Below are positions 43,146 through 52,396 of a stretch of DNA of 64,000 bases, piece after piece. The notes under the pieces are model-generated. The model was not told the origin of the DNA, did no database searches, and worked only from the letters and a program-made list of their open reading frames with translations. The stretch's first letter is position 1. Each line of letters starts with the position of its first letter. This DNA comes from Bacillus wiedmannii (GTDB taxonomy: Bacteria > Bacillota > Bacilli > Bacillales > Bacillaceae_G), in NCBI RefSeq assembly GCF_001583695.1, contig NZ_LOBC01000009.1, positions 1 to 64,000 of the forward strand, read 5' to 3'. A program made the position numbers and the translations under genes.

Positions 43146-44108
43146 TTAGAAACGATATACAAGACCGTACATAATAAACATATTTATAATAAAGATTGAA
43201 AGAGCAATTGGTACTTGCGCTTTAATAACTGCATTTTTATCTTTTAGCTCTAAAAGCATTGCCGGAACGATATTAAAGTTTGCTGCCATTGGAGTAAGTA
43301 GCGTTCCGCAATATCCAGCAAACATACCGAGCGCGGCCATAATTGCCGGGTTTCCTCCGTGCATTTGAACAATTAAAGGTAAGCCAATTCCGCCAGTAAT
43401 AACGGCAAACGCTGCAAATGCATTTCCCATTACGACTGTAAAGAGCATCATTCCTAAACAATATGCCATAACAGCAACGAACGGATATTCTGTCGGTAAT
43501 ACTTGTCCGACTAAATCAGAAACGACTTGTCCAACGCCAGACTTTGCGAAAATACCGCCAAGTGCTGCTAACATTTGCGGTAAAATAACAGCCCAGCCGA
43601 CAGCTTGTAATAGTCTGCTTCCTTCTTGAACAGGCGTTGTTATTTTCGATTTCGTAATACGCATCGCCGCAATGAATGCAAGTAGTGCCCCAAGTGCTAA
43701 TGCAACTAATGTGACTTTATCCGGATCAACAAGGGATACATTCCCCCATTTAATCTTCCCTAACGTTAACGTACCGATAATTGTAAAAATAGGAATTAAT
43801 AGTGCAGGCATAAAAATTTTATTTTTTAATTTCTCCGCATGTTTCACACGTTCTTGTACTGGAACTTCTTTCTCCTCTGATTTTGTTACTTTATTTAATG
43901 AAGCTAACACGACCATAGTGAGCACGATACAGCCAACATAAAACGAAGGGATTACATTTCCGAATAAAAAGGTAACTGCAAATAGCGCCCAAAATGAGCT
44001 AGAACCAAATCGATTTGGATGTTGACGATCAAATGCAATACGAACGGCGATAAAAGCAACGAGTATTCCTAATACGTAATAAATTGTATCCATTGTAATG
44101 ATGTTCAT
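43146..44108 (-). CDS. DUF979 family membrane protein, probable pyroglutamate uptake
   Basis: This 320-residue membrane protein has about nine helices, with GNAFAAFAVITGGIGLPLIV and TLLTPMAANFNIVPAMLLEL in its conserved C-terminal part. DUF969 and DUF979 genes always travel together and cluster with 5-oxoprolinase and Pcp genes, which points to a two-component pyroglutamate transporter. Transport is not proven. It lies one base after the DUF969 gene and upstream of pcp. Confidence 0.8.
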   Translation of the reverse strand: MNIITMDTIYYVLGILVAFIAVRIAFDRQHPNRFGSSSFWALFAVTFLFGNVIPSFYVGCIVLTMVVLASLNKVTKSEEKEVPVQERVKHAEKLKNKIFMPALLIPIFTIIGTLTLGKIKWGNVSLVDPDKVTLVALALGALLAFIAAMRITKSKITTPVQEGSRLLQAVGWAVILPQMLAALGGIFAKSGVGQVVSDLVGQVLPTEYPFVAVMAYCLGMMLFTVVMGNAFAAFAVITGGIGLPLIVQMHGGNPAIMAALGMFAGYCGTLLTPMAANFNIVPAMLLELKDKNAVIKAQVPIALSIFIINMFIMYGLVYRF

Positions 44109-44109
44109 T

Positions 44110-44814
44110 TTATATTGCCTCCTTCTCTTCTTTTTCTTTTGATGCCATCGTTTTCGCTATATATTTATCAAATCTTCTAAATCTGATCCAGCTTACGATA
44201 AGTGCTGATATTGCAGTTGGAATGCCCCAAAGCGCCATATCCCATACACCGACATGCATACCTACTGAATCGAAGAATCCTTTCATTAATAAAATAGCAC
44301 CAGTCGCGATAAATATATCCTCTCCGAAAAACCATGCTGTATTTTCCGCAGCTGCTGCATTCGCTTTAATTTTTTCTCTTAACTTTTCAGGGAGCTTACC
44401 ATATTTCCCTTGCGCAGCCCCTTCTGCCATCGGTGCAACGAGCGGTCTTACCGTTTGTGCATGACCACCAATGTTCAGCCCCAGTGCTGCTGATGATTCT
44501 CTTATCGTAAAATATGACATTAATACTCTTCCAGTTGTTGCACCTTTTGATTTCGTTATAAGTGCTTCTGCTCTTTCTTTTAAACCGTAACGCTCTAAAA
44601 TTCCGATTACCGGTAAAGTTAATATAATTGGCATAGACATATATCTATTTTCTATGAAAAACTTACCGAACAAGCTGATCACATCATAAAAGCTTAATCC
44701 CGAAACCATACCCGTAACAATACCTGCAACCATAACTACTAAAAGTGTATTCAATCTAAATAAAAAGCCCACCGCAACAAGTAGTATCCCGATTAATTTA
44801 ATCATTTCTAGCAC
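44110..44814 (-). CDS. DUF969 family membrane protein, probable pyroglutamate uptake partner
   Basis: This 234-residue membrane protein has about six helices. It carries the conserved ALGLNIGGHAQTVRPLVAPM followed by AENTAWFFGEDIF, the DUF969 hallmark. It pairs with the DUF979 protein downstream. It overlaps the pxpA stop by 17 bases, so its translation is coupled to 5-oxoprolinase. Confidence 0.8.
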   Translation of the reverse strand: MLEMIKLIGILLVAVGFLFRLNTLLVVMVAGIVTGMVSGLSFYDVISLFGKFFIENRYMSMPIILTLPVIGILERYGLKERAEALITKSKGATTGRVLMSYFTIRESSAALGLNIGGHAQTVRPLVAPMAEGAAQGKYGKLPEKLREKIKANAAAAENTAWFFGEDIFIATGAILLMKGFFDSVGMHVGVWDMALWGIPTAISALIVSWIRFRRFDKYIAKTMASKEKEEKEAI

Positions 44815-45589
44815 TTCCCCCTATTTTTTCTTTCGGTGCACAAATAGAAATACCATTAAGTTCGAATGTTCTGTATATTTTTCCCGCAAATTGGACTGCT
44901 TTCTCTCCATCACCATGTAAACAAATTGTTTTCGCTTGAACTGCTACTTTCTCTCCGCTCACCGCGTTTACATACCCTTCTTTCACCATTTGAAGCACTT
45001 GCTTTATCGCTTCGTCTTCATTTTTTATGAGCGCATTTTCTTCTGTCCGGCTCGTTAATGTCCCATCTTGTTTATACGTACGATCAGCAAAAGCTTCTTG
45101 TACGAGAGTTACATTATATTTTTCCACAGCCTGTATAAACGCCTCGCTATTTGCTAATCCGTAAAGTAATAGATTGGGATTACTATGACAAATTGCCTTC
45201 GCAATTGCATCTGCAATTACCGGATTAGTCGCCGCCATATTATATAGAGCACCGTGCGGTTTCACATGATGCATTTTCCCGCCTGCTGCTTTCACAAAAG
45301 CGTCTAATGCACCAATTTGATACAATACATAGTCGTATACTTCATTTGGTGAAACGTTCATATTTCTTCTTCCAAATCCAATTAAATCAGGAAAACCAGG
45401 ATGTGCCCCTATTGCTACGTTATGCTGCAGTGCCTTTTCGACCGTTTTCCTCATTACAGTCGGATCACCCGCATGAAAACCACAAGCAACGTTTATAGAG
45501 GAAACGAACGGAAGAATTTCATCATCATTCCCCATTTTATAAGCTCCAAAACTTTCTCCTAAATCACAGTTTAAATCGATTGTCGTCAC
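44798..45589 (-). CDS. pxpA: 5-oxoprolinase subunit A (LamB/YcsF family)
   Basis: This 263-residue protein has the classical start TTIDLNCDLGESFGAYKMG. It then carries INVACGFHAGDPTVMRKTV, HVKPHGALYNMAA and QEAFADRTYKQDG, all PxpA hallmarks. With PxpB and PxpC it hydrolyses 5-oxoproline (pyroglutamate) to glutamate using ATP. All three subunits are in this operon, in the order B, C, A. It lies 18 bases after pxpC. Confidence 0.95.
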   Translation of the reverse strand: MTTIDLNCDLGESFGAYKMGNDDEILPFVSSINVACGFHAGDPTVMRKTVEKALQHNVAIGAHPGFPDLIGFGRRNMNVSPNEVYDYVLYQIGALDAFVKAAGGKMHHVKPHGALYNMAATNPVIADAIAKAICHSNPNLLLYGLANSEAFIQAVEKYNVTLVQEAFADRTYKQDGTLTSRTEENALIKNEDEAIKQVLQMVKEGYVNAVSGEKVAVQAKTICLHGDGEKAVQFAGKIYRTFELNGISICAPKEKIGGSARND

Positions 45590-45607
45590 GATGTTCCCCT
45601 CCCAATG

Positions 45608-46597
45608 TCAGCTTCGTAAAGCGATGAATTTCTTTAATAGATTCATATTTACTTCTTGTTCTATGTACAATTGTTCCGCTTCTTCAAGCGTAATTTTCTC
45701 AAATGAAACATAATCCCCCGGTTTTAGCTGAGCAAGAAGAGGTAAATCTACTGAAATGATATTTCCCATTCTCGGATAGCCACCTGTCGTTTGCCTATCT
45801 GCCATTAATATAATCGGCTGTCCACCGTTTGGCACTTGAATCGTTCCGAATGTAACGGGACTCGATAAAATCTCTTTTTCTTCCACTCTATTTAAAACTT
45901 CTCCTTCAACTCTATAACCCATACGGTCAGCGTAATTAGATACTTTATACTCTTTCGTAAAAAATGCCTGTATACTTTCTTCTGTAAATTGATCATATTC
46001 AAAGTTAGTTATGACACGCAGCTTAGGATACTTCTTATACTTTGGCAGTACGCTTTTGCTAATTGCCCATTTCGTTTTGTTTCGCTCATCGTTTTGTAAG
46101 TTTTGAATGCAATGACTCGCCATTTCTGTGTGCGTTCCAATTTGAAAATAATCTCCCTTTTTCAGCATTCTTCCTTCAATACCACCAATTGCAGCACGTA
46201 TGTAAGTACTTTTGCTTCCCATTATGCGATCAATCTGTATACCACCTGCAAAAGTCACATACGCTCTGCAACCGCTTTTCACTTTCCCAAAACAAAGCAT
46301 ACTACCTTCTTCCGCTAAAATGGGACGCCATAATGGAATACGCTTTCCATTCAGTAACGGCTCCATATTTGCTCCGCCAATCGCAAGTAAAGTCGTTTTC
46401 TTTATTAACAATTTAGGCCCCATAATTGTCATTTCGAGTCCCGCTTCAGTCTCTTCATTACCGACTAACATATTGATCATCCGAAGTGCACTTTGATCCA
46501 TGGCCCCGCCAACTGGTACACCGTATTGTTGATAATGAGCTCGCCCTAAATCTTGGACTGTTGTAAACATTCCTGCATGTAAAACTTCTACATCCAT
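45608..46597 (-). CDS. pxpC: 5-oxoprolinase subunit C (KipA-like)
   Basis: This 329-residue protein of the biotin-dependent carboxyltransferase/KipA family has MDVEVLHAGMFTTVQDLGR at the start, YGVPVGGAMDQSALRMIN, and LMADRQTTGGYPRMGNI near the C-terminus. It pairs with PxpB to form the ATP-using half of 5-oxoprolinase. Its start overlaps the pxpB end by ten bases, which implies coupling. Older names are YbgK/KipA. Confidence 0.95.
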   Translation of the reverse strand: MDVEVLHAGMFTTVQDLGRAHYQQYGVPVGGAMDQSALRMINMLVGNEETEAGLEMTIMGPKLLIKKTTLLAIGGANMEPLLNGKRIPLWRPILAEEGSMLCFGKVKSGCRAYVTFAGGIQIDRIMGSKSTYIRAAIGGIEGRMLKKGDYFQIGTHTEMASHCIQNLQNDERNKTKWAISKSVLPKYKKYPKLRVITNFEYDQFTEESIQAFFTKEYKVSNYADRMGYRVEGEVLNRVEEKEILSSPVTFGTIQVPNGGQPIILMADRQTTGGYPRMGNIISVDLPLLAQLKPGDYVSFEKITLEEAEQLYIEQEVNMNLLKKFIALRS

Positions 46598-47301
46598 TCT
46601 TTAGCCCCCTCAAGTGATACGTACTCTTCCTTCGTTATTGGGATAAATCGTAAATACATACCGCTTTGAATATATGTTGGTGTTTCTTCTTCTGGATTAA
46701 ATAAGGAGATTGGTGTTCGACCGATAATATTCCATCCACCCGGTGTTTCAAACGGATATATACCTGTTTGATTTCCGCCAATACCTACTGAACCAGGAGC
46801 AATTTGTAACCGTGGTGTTTCTTTTCTAGGTATTTCTAGCTCTTTTGATAGCCCTCCTAAATACGGGAATCCTGGTGTAAAGCCTAACATATATACAAAA
46901 TATGTTGTTTCACTATGTATGCGAATCACATCTTCCGTTCGTAATCCTCTACAATGTGCGACCTCTTCTAAATCAGGTCCATATTCTCCCCCGTAGCAAA
47001 CTGGTATAGAAATATGTTTCGCATCTTGATTCACTTCTTCTTTATACGAATTACACAGCTCTTTTATATATTGGCAGACATAATTATATGGCCCTTCACT
47101 TCTCTTATTTCGCTTCCATACTTCGTATACATTGTAGTAGACTGCTAATGAAGTAAAAGATGGAACGCACTCAACCATCCCTACAAACGGATGCCGCCTC
47201 AACGCTTGAAACAATCGCTGCACTTTTTCGTATGTCTCCATCCTCATTTCTTCACCAAATGTAACAATTATGGCTTGATCCCCTAATGCAGAAAATTTCA
47301 T
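46588..47301 (-). CDS. pxpB: 5-oxoprolinase subunit B (KipI-like)
   Basis: This 237-residue protein of the AHS1/KipI family has the N-terminal FSALGDQAIIVTFGEEM, the PxpB-typical VCYGGEYGPDLEEVA, YMLGFTPGFPYLGGL and the terminal PGGWNIIGRTPISLF. It forms the catalytic complex with PxpC. It is the first structural gene after the IclR regulator, 15 bases downstream. The B. subtilis homologue KipI also inhibits the sporulation kinase KinA, but the operon context here supports the metabolic role. Confidence 0.95.
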   Translation of the reverse strand: MKFSALGDQAIIVTFGEEMRMETYEKVQRLFQALRRHPFVGMVECVPSFTSLAVYYNVYEVWKRNKRSEGPYNYVCQYIKELCNSYKEEVNQDAKHISIPVCYGGEYGPDLEEVAHCRGLRTEDVIRIHSETTYFVYMLGFTPGFPYLGGLSKELEIPRKETPRLQIAPGSVGIGGNQTGIYPFETPGGWNIIGRTPISLFNPEEETPTYIQSGMYLRFIPITKEEYVSLEGAKEWM

Positions 47302-47315
47302 CCCACTCCCTCTTT

Positions 47316-48068
47316 CTATGCCAAAAAGCCGAGTTCTTTCGAAATACGATGTGCTGTTTCTTTCACTTTCGCAATAAAATATGCAATATTACTTTCGTTA
47401 TACTCAATTGCTAATCCCGAAATACTAATACCTGCTACAACCGTTCCATCGCTTGCGAAAATGGGCGCTGCTATAGCCGCTGTATGATTTTCTAACTCAG
47501 AGTAGCTAATTGTATGTCCTTCCTTTTTCGCCACTTGTAACACTTCTAGCAATTGTTTCTTATCCACGATTGTTCCATCTGCAAACTGTTTTAAATCCGT
47601 TTCCTCTACGTATTTCCGTTGCTCTTCCTCAGAGAAATACGATAGTAAAATTCTCGGACATGCACCCGCATAAAGTGGCGCTCTTCTTCCAACCGCCGTA
47701 TACACGCGTACAGGCTGAGCACCTTCCATCTTTTCCACATAAATCGCGTCATTACCATCTTGAATAATTAAATTAACTGCCTGCCCTAAACTATTTCTAA
47801 GCTCTTTCATATATGGAATCGCAATATTTCTTACGGATAATCTTTGTGAAACAAGTTGACCGAACCGTAAAAAAACGACTCCGAGACGATATTTCCCCTT
47901 CTCATTTTTTTGTAAAAACTCCATTTCTTCTAACGAGCCAATTAAACGATAAACAGATGTTTTCGGCATACTCGTAAGCTGAACCATATCTGTTAAACTT
48001 AGCTCTTCATGCTCATAAAACAACTCTAAAATATCCATTGTCTTAACTGCCGTTTTATTTATACTCAT
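47316..48068 (-). CDS. IclR family transcriptional regulator of the pyroglutamate operon
   Basis: This 250-residue protein has an N-terminal winged helix (ELSLTDMVQLTSMPKTSVYR) and a C-terminal IclR ligand domain (EKMEGAQPVRVYTAVGRR, PLYAGACPRILLS and ISISGLAIEYNESN). It heads the operon, and a perfect 17-base palindrome lies just upstream of its start, which supports autoregulation. The inducer is probably pyroglutamate or a related molecule, by context only. Confidence 0.9.
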   Translation of the reverse strand: MSINKTAVKTMDILELFYEHEELSLTDMVQLTSMPKTSVYRLIGSLEEMEFLQKNEKGKYRLGVVFLRFGQLVSQRLSVRNIAIPYMKELRNSLGQAVNLIIQDGNDAIYVEKMEGAQPVRVYTAVGRRAPLYAGACPRILLSYFSEEEQRKYVEETDLKQFADGTIVDKKQLLEVLQVAKKEGHTISYSELENHTAAIAAPIFASDGTVVAGISISGLAIEYNESNIAYFIAKVKETAHRISKELGFLA

Positions 48069-48082
48069 TCTATCTCCCTTTT

Positions 48083-48099
48083 GTTCCGAATTTCGGAAC
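48083..48099 (-). promoter_or_regulatory. Perfect palindromic operator for the IclR regulator
   Basis: GTTCCGAA, a T, then TTCGGAAC, 15 bases upstream of the iclR start codon. A further half-site ATTCCG follows at about 48103. The form agrees with IclR-type sites, and the place implies repression of the whole operon. Confidence 0.7.
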
Positions 48100-48284
48100 T
48101 TAAATTCCGTTTTTTGAAACGAACATATAATTTAAAATTATAAAATATTCTTTCAATTCTATCAATATTTTTTTCACGTACATAATCCGATATATTTTGT
48201 CCGTAATTTAAAAAACGTAAATAATCCAATGAATTTGTAAATTTTTACATAAAACTATTAAATTTCCAATATATTTCAATTATT

Positions 48285-48716
48285 ATGATATATGTAAAAC
48301 AAAATGTAAGGAGTGTTTCGATTCCCGCCATTATGTTATCTTTTTGTATAGGTTATAATGTGACTTTTGCAACAAATGAGGATACTCATTCAACCGCTAA
48401 AGTTGCCCAACATCCTAAAATAACGAACGAAGAAATTCATTTCTTCGGATCAAGTGTTTCTAGTTTTAACTATTCTCACGGTGATGAATTAAGCCTTTTT
48501 GTAAAAAATATAGGCGATTCTCCTTTTAGCTATACTTTATATAACGCTAAAGGTTCTTGGATGATTGACGGAACTTTAAAACCTGGGGAGCAAGCGATCA
48601 ATGAATTTAGTATAAATTGGAGTGATTGGCTTCCTGAAGGTGAATACAAAATAAAATTTAGAAATAATGACGGTTCTCTTTCAAAAGTTCAAGTTATAGC
48701 AAAACCAAACATTTAA
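48285..48716 (+). CDS. Small secreted protein of unknown function
   Basis: This 143-residue protein has a short basic N-terminus and a hydrophobic stretch (VSIPAIMLSFCIGYNVTFA) followed by polar ATNEDTHS, a probable signal peptide with cleavage near Ala29. The mature part is a beta-rich domain with DELSLFVKNIGDSPFSY and LPEGEYKIKFRN, like small immunoglobulin-like export proteins. TAAGGAG lies after the ATG at 48285, before an ATT codon, so the true start is uncertain. Family unknown. Confidence 0.55.
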   Translation: MIYVKQNVRSVSIPAIMLSFCIGYNVTFATNEDTHSTAKVAQHPKITNEEIHFFGSSVSSFNYSHGDELSLFVKNIGDSPFSYTLYNAKGSWMIDGTLKPGEQAINEFSINWSDWLPEGEYKIKFRNNDGSLSKVQVIAKPNI

Positions 48717-48724
48717 ATAAGGCA

Positions 48725-48762
48725 CAAAAAAAGTATGGAAGAATATTCTCCCATACTTTTTC
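48725..48762. terminator. Bidirectional terminator
   Basis: AAAAAAGTATGG and CCATACTTTTT pair around an 11-base loop between the secreted protein gene and the converging signal peptidase gene. Confidence 0.85.
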
Positions 48763-48763
48763 T

Positions 48764-49315
48764 TTATAACGCTCTTACTTGTTTCAACGGCCAGAAAACA
48801 GCTTGGCCTTTTCCGACAATTTCATCTTCTGAAATAAATCCGAACATTCGACCGTCTTTCGAAACTTCACGATTATCTCCTAAAACAAACACTTGGCCTT
48901 CTGGCACTTTCGTTTTTCCAGTGATTTGTTCTAACGTAAAGTCTGGAGTTAATACACGGCCTGCTGCTTTTTCTTTAAACTCTTTTAAATATGGTTCTTC
49001 CATCGCTTTTCCGTTTACATATAAAACATCGTTTTTATACTCCACTGTATCGCCTGGTAAACCAATTACTCGTTTTACTAAATCGTATCCTTCTTTTCCG
49101 TGGAAGACAATAATATCAAAGCGCTCTAATCCACTTATACTATAACCAATCTTATTTACGAGAACTCGCTCGTTATTTTCTAAAGTGGGCATCATCGATT
49201 CACCTTGTACTAATGAAGGTGTAAATAAAACACCGCGAATAATAGCGATTAATACTAGTGTAAATCCTATCGTTTTAGCCCATGAGAATAATTCTTTCTT
49301 CGTATTTTCCTTCAT
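48764..49315 (-). CDS. Type I signal peptidase (second copy)
   Basis: This 183-residue protein has an N-terminal helix (TIGFTLVLIAIIRGVLF), catalytic Ser in QGESMMPTL, Lys in DLVKRVIGLPGD and box GDNREVSKDGRMFG. It is like SipS/SipT of B. subtilis and is not a close copy of the enzyme at 35959. The ATG follows GAGGAGAAACG. It is read as a single gene upstream of the terminator. Confidence 0.9.
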   Translation of the reverse strand: MKENTKKELFSWAKTIGFTLVLIAIIRGVLFTPSLVQGESMMPTLENNERVLVNKIGYSISGLERFDIIVFHGKEGYDLVKRVIGLPGDTVEYKNDVLYVNGKAMEEPYLKEFKEKAAGRVLTPDFTLEQITGKTKVPEGQVFVLGDNREVSKDGRMFGFISEDEIVGKGQAVFWPLKQVRAL

Positions 49316-49338
49316 CGTTTCTCCTCTTTCTTACGTGT

Positions 49339-50016
49339 TTATTGTATGATTTGAACTAATTCTTGCACTAAATTAAGATCAATTTCAGAAAAACATGATT
49401 TCCCTTCTCTTACCGCTGTACCGACATGAGCTTGCGAAATTCCAGTTTCATCTAGTAATTTCTTTATATTTTCTTTCGTCACACCAGCTCCAACTACAAG
49501 CTGAATTTGGCCATCACTTACCTTTTGCATATCTGTAAGCACCGGAATATTATCAACTATATTTCCTTGTCCACCTGAAGTTAAAACGTGAGTCACTTTA
49601 TGAAACTTCTTTAAAGTTCTCATCGCTTCTACTGGATTTTCTATATCATCTATCGCACGGTGGTACGTTACATTTATTCCATCTACAACAGATAGTAAAT
49701 CTGCTAGTTTCTCTTCATCCACTTCATTTTTTTCATTTAATACACCTAATACAACACCAGCTACTCCAAGATTTTGAGCAACTACAATATCCTCTTTCAT
49801 CATTTCAATTTCTTCTTCCGTATATGTAAAAGACTTCGCATGCGGACGAATCATAACGTGAATCGGTATATGTACTGCTTCTACCGCTTTTTTAATAAAA
49901 GCATAACTCGGTGTTAAACCGCCTTCTGTATAAGATGAAATTAATTCAATTCGGTTCCCGCCAGCTCGTTCAATTCGTTTCACATCTTCTAAACATGTTG
50001 CAATAACTTCTAGCAT
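49339..50016 (-). CDS. cutC: Copper homeostasis protein CutC
   Basis: This 225-residue TIM-barrel protein has the N-terminal IERAGGNRIELISSYTEGGLTPSY typical of CutC, VMIRPHAKSFTYTEEEIEMM and the C-terminal AHVGTAVREG. Despite the name, direct copper binding is disputed in the family; the barrel may be an enzyme. It is just upstream of the signal peptidase gene on the same strand, 23 bases apart, and they may be co-transcribed. Confidence 0.85.
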   Translation of the reverse strand: MLEVIATCLEDVKRIERAGGNRIELISSYTEGGLTPSYAFIKKAVEAVHIPIHVMIRPHAKSFTYTEEEIEMMKEDIVVAQNLGVAGVVLGVLNEKNEVDEEKLADLLSVVDGINVTYHRAIDDIENPVEAMRTLKKFHKVTHVLTSGGQGNIVDNIPVLTDMQKVSDGQIQLVVGAGVTKENIKKLLDETGISQAHVGTAVREGKSCFSEIDLNLVQELVQIIQ

Positions 50017-50167
50017 GAGATGACCTCTTTTCTTGCTTTTTTCTTATTATACAGTAGGTGAAATAAGAAGCATAGCATTCTCCTATAAAACGATAAAAAG
50101 AAGAATGAAAAGAAAGATTTTTTCAATTGATAACGTGTATTGGTAGTGTTATATTTCTCATATTCTA

Positions 50168-50218
50168 CAAAAAAGGAGTAACCCCCTAGAACGCCTGACT
50201 AGGTGTCACTCCTTTTTA
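50168..50218 (-). terminator. Terminator after the SpoIIP-like gene
   Basis: AAAAAAGGAGT and ACTCCTTTTT close a long loop that itself holds a CCTAG-rich inner pairing. It follows the stop at 50250. Confidence 0.7.
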
Positions 50219-50249
50219 TTTTACAAAAATACTAGTTTTCCCTATACAT

Positions 50250-51380
50250 TTAGTTATTTTTCTTTGTTACTTCATTATAATAGTGGCTAAATGCTTCTAC
50301 TAATGCGTCAACTGAAGCATACAGTTCTTCTGGTGTATTATCTACCCCTCCCATTTCAATAAGTAAAGCATTTGGAGAAAGGTCTTGATTATATACTCCG
50401 TTCCCGCTTTTACGATCTTTAATAAAAATCCCTCGGCTTAAACCGTAATACTTCTCATCTAAATATGAATTTATTGCTGTTACTATTTTTTTATTTTGTT
50501 CAAAGTTAGGATTCTCTCGTCCTAATATAAAATAGAGACGAGCATAATTCTTTCCATTAATCTTTTTTGTTGTAATATTTTTTCGTGCATCATCTCTATG
50601 AAGGTCCATTGGAAACATAATATTTTTATCTTGCGCCAATTTATCTTGTAATATTTGACGGGATCCCTTGTAAGATTGTGCCCAATTTAAATTTTTATTT
50701 CGCAGAAAATTCCTCATATTTGTCGTATCATGTGAAACGCCTATTCCTTTTTCTTCTAACTTTTGTTTTAAATAGTTTCCAACAAACGTAATATTCACTT
50801 CATTATTTGTACTAGAGGCATCATCTGGTATAGTAGCACCTGGAATGAGAGGAATAAATGACTCCCAACTATGTGTATGATAAATAAAAACTTTATTTTC
50901 ACCGTTATTTTGTGTATTTGAATTGTTTTCTTTCTCACTCTTTGGGTGCTCAATAGCAGAACCTTTATCCTTAATATTCTCTAAAGGAATGCTGGATTCT
51001 TCAGGAATGTTCGTATAATCTGTTCCTTCCCCAGCAATTAATATTTCCGAATAAAATTGATTCATATTTGGAAGTTCTCGAGTTAATAAGCTTCGAAGGT
51101 CATTTACATTAATATTTGTAGAAAGTGAAAGTAAAAAAGATTCCAAAGACGCTCGTCCTTTTTCTTTATGAAATTCTTCTGCAAAATAACGATTTTCACT
51201 GCCTATCATATACATAAGGCCTTTAGTAGAATTCGTTCCTAATAATTGGTTAATATAATAAGATTTAAATACGTTTGAATTACTAGAAATGAAGAATGAA
51301 GTGAGAATACATATAATCGTGAATAAAAGACATATCATGACATACTTTATATTAAATACTTTCAGTTTCACTTTATTCAT
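50250..51380 (-). CDS. spoIIP: SpoIIP family stage II sporulation amidase/endopeptidase
   Basis: This protein of about 376 residues has one N-terminal membrane helix (KYVMICLLFTIICILTSFF) and the SpoIIP catalytic domain: VFIYHTHSWESF (zinc His), NIMFPMDLHRDDARKN and ALLIEMGGVDNTPEEL (Glu). It degrades peptidoglycan with SpoIID during engulfment. Genomes of this group carry SpoIIP paralogues, so whether this is the main copy or an extra one is unclear. The start at 51380 follows AAGGGAGA. The gpr neighbour typical of spoIIP is absent, which suggests a paralogue. Confidence 0.8.
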   Translation of the reverse strand: MNKVKLKVFNIKYVMICLLFTIICILTSFFISSNSNVFKSYYINQLLGTNSTKGLMYMIGSENRYFAEEFHKEKGRASLESFLLSLSTNINVNDLRSLLTRELPNMNQFYSEILIAGEGTDYTNIPEESSIPLENIKDKGSAIEHPKSEKENNSNTQNNGENKVFIYHTHSWESFIPLIPGATIPDDASSTNNEVNITFVGNYLKQKLEEKGIGVSHDTTNMRNFLRNKNLNWAQSYKGSRQILQDKLAQDKNIMFPMDLHRDDARKNITTKKINGKNYARLYFILGRENPNFEQNKKIVTAINSYLDEKYYGLSRGIFIKDRKSGNGVYNQDLSPNALLIEMGGVDNTPEELYASVDALVEAFSHYYNEVTKKNN

Positions 51381-51549
51381 TTTATATCTCCCTTCATTTA
51401 CTATATTCTTACGCATAATTTTTAAGTAATATGATTAATAATTTAATAGAATTGCTTCAACTACTATGTTTTCATTTAAGCTCTTTCCGTAAAGCGAATG
51501 AGGTTAAAGTTGCCTTGCGCAGATACCCTCAAAAATTTTAAAAGAAATT

Positions 51550-51592
51550 AAATAACCTGAGTCTATATAAATATAGAACTCAGGTTATTTAA
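51550..51592 (-). terminator. Terminator after the ArsR-type gene
   Basis: AAATAACCTGAGT and ACTCAGGTTATTT pair around a loop of about 15 bases, followed by T-rich sequence on the minus strand. Confidence 0.8.
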
Positions 51593-51598
51593 TACTGT

Positions 51599-52327
51599 TT
51601 ACTCGACAGGAGGCACTGCATTGATATGGACTTTTTTATTGTCCATATCAATGTCTAATTGGTCTTTCAATAACTTCATACCTTTTTTTGTAAGATGAAC
51701 AGCCCGATTCTTATCCGTTTTTGTAATCCATTCCTGTTCAAAAAATAGTTTTGCTATTGCAGATCCTAACCAACCAGAAATATGGTAGCGTCGTTCACTC
51801 CAATCAAGACAAGGTTTTGCAAATACCCTTCTCTTTATATCTGCCGTTTCAACATTTATTCCAAAATTCAGAAACCACCGCTTACCTTGTTCCGTTACAA
51901 TGTATTCTCCTTCCTTTAAAATTATAAATTCCCTATGTAGTAATTTTTCAGTTATCTCTACACCGAGTCTGCCTGCAAGATGATCATAGCAAGTTCGAGC
52001 ATAACGAATTCGTTTTAACTGATCCGATTGTTTTAAAGACCGAACTTGGACTGTTGGTGCAATTGTTCCTAACTTTTCAAGAACTTCTGCTACCTCTTGA
52101 TTAGCAAGTCGATAGTAACGATGTCTACCATGTTGTTCAACTGTAAGTAGATTCCCCTCTACTAATTTAGAAAGATGAGAACTAATCGTTGGATGTGACA
52201 CTTTTGCATTATAAGCCAATTCGCTAGCAGGTAGTGCTTGATTATTCATTAAACAATCCAAGATGATTGCTCTTGTAGGTTCAGCAATTAGTTTAGCTAT
52301 ATATGAGATATTCGGATATACATTCAT
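51599..52327 (-). CDS. ArsR family transcriptional regulator
   Basis: This 242-residue protein has an ArsR winged helix (EPTRAIILDCLMNNQALPAS, HPTISSHLSKLVEGNL) with a long C-terminal half, including a Cys-containing segment RTCYDHLAGRLGVEIT. It resembles the larger ArsR-type regulators of Bacillus rather than the short metal sensors. The standard metal site is not obvious. It is divergent from the DinB gene, with an inverted repeat between them. Confidence 0.8.
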   Translation of the reverse strand: MNVYPNISYIAKLIAEPTRAIILDCLMNNQALPASELAYNAKVSHPTISSHLSKLVEGNLLTVEQHGRHRYYRLANQEVAEVLEKLGTIAPTVQVRSLKQSDQLKRIRYARTCYDHLAGRLGVEITEKLLHREFIILKEGEYIVTEQGKRWFLNFGINVETADIKRRVFAKPCLDWSERRYHISGWLGSAIAKLFFEQEWITKTDKNRAVHLTKKGMKLLKDQLDIDMDNKKVHINAVPPVE

Positions 52328-52344
52328 ATTTCGATGATACCCTA

Positions 52345-52381
52345 ACTATTAAATTGATACAATTATTTTAAGTTTAATAGT
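52345..52381. promoter_or_regulatory. Inverted repeat between the ArsR and DinB genes
   Basis: ACTATTAAA (52345-52353) and TTTAATAGT (52373-52381) are perfect arms 19 bases apart in the 69-base divergent promoter. The right arm abuts the DinB ribosome site AAAGGAG. It is a likely regulator site. Confidence 0.5.
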
Positions 52382-52396
52382 AAAGGAGAATGTATT

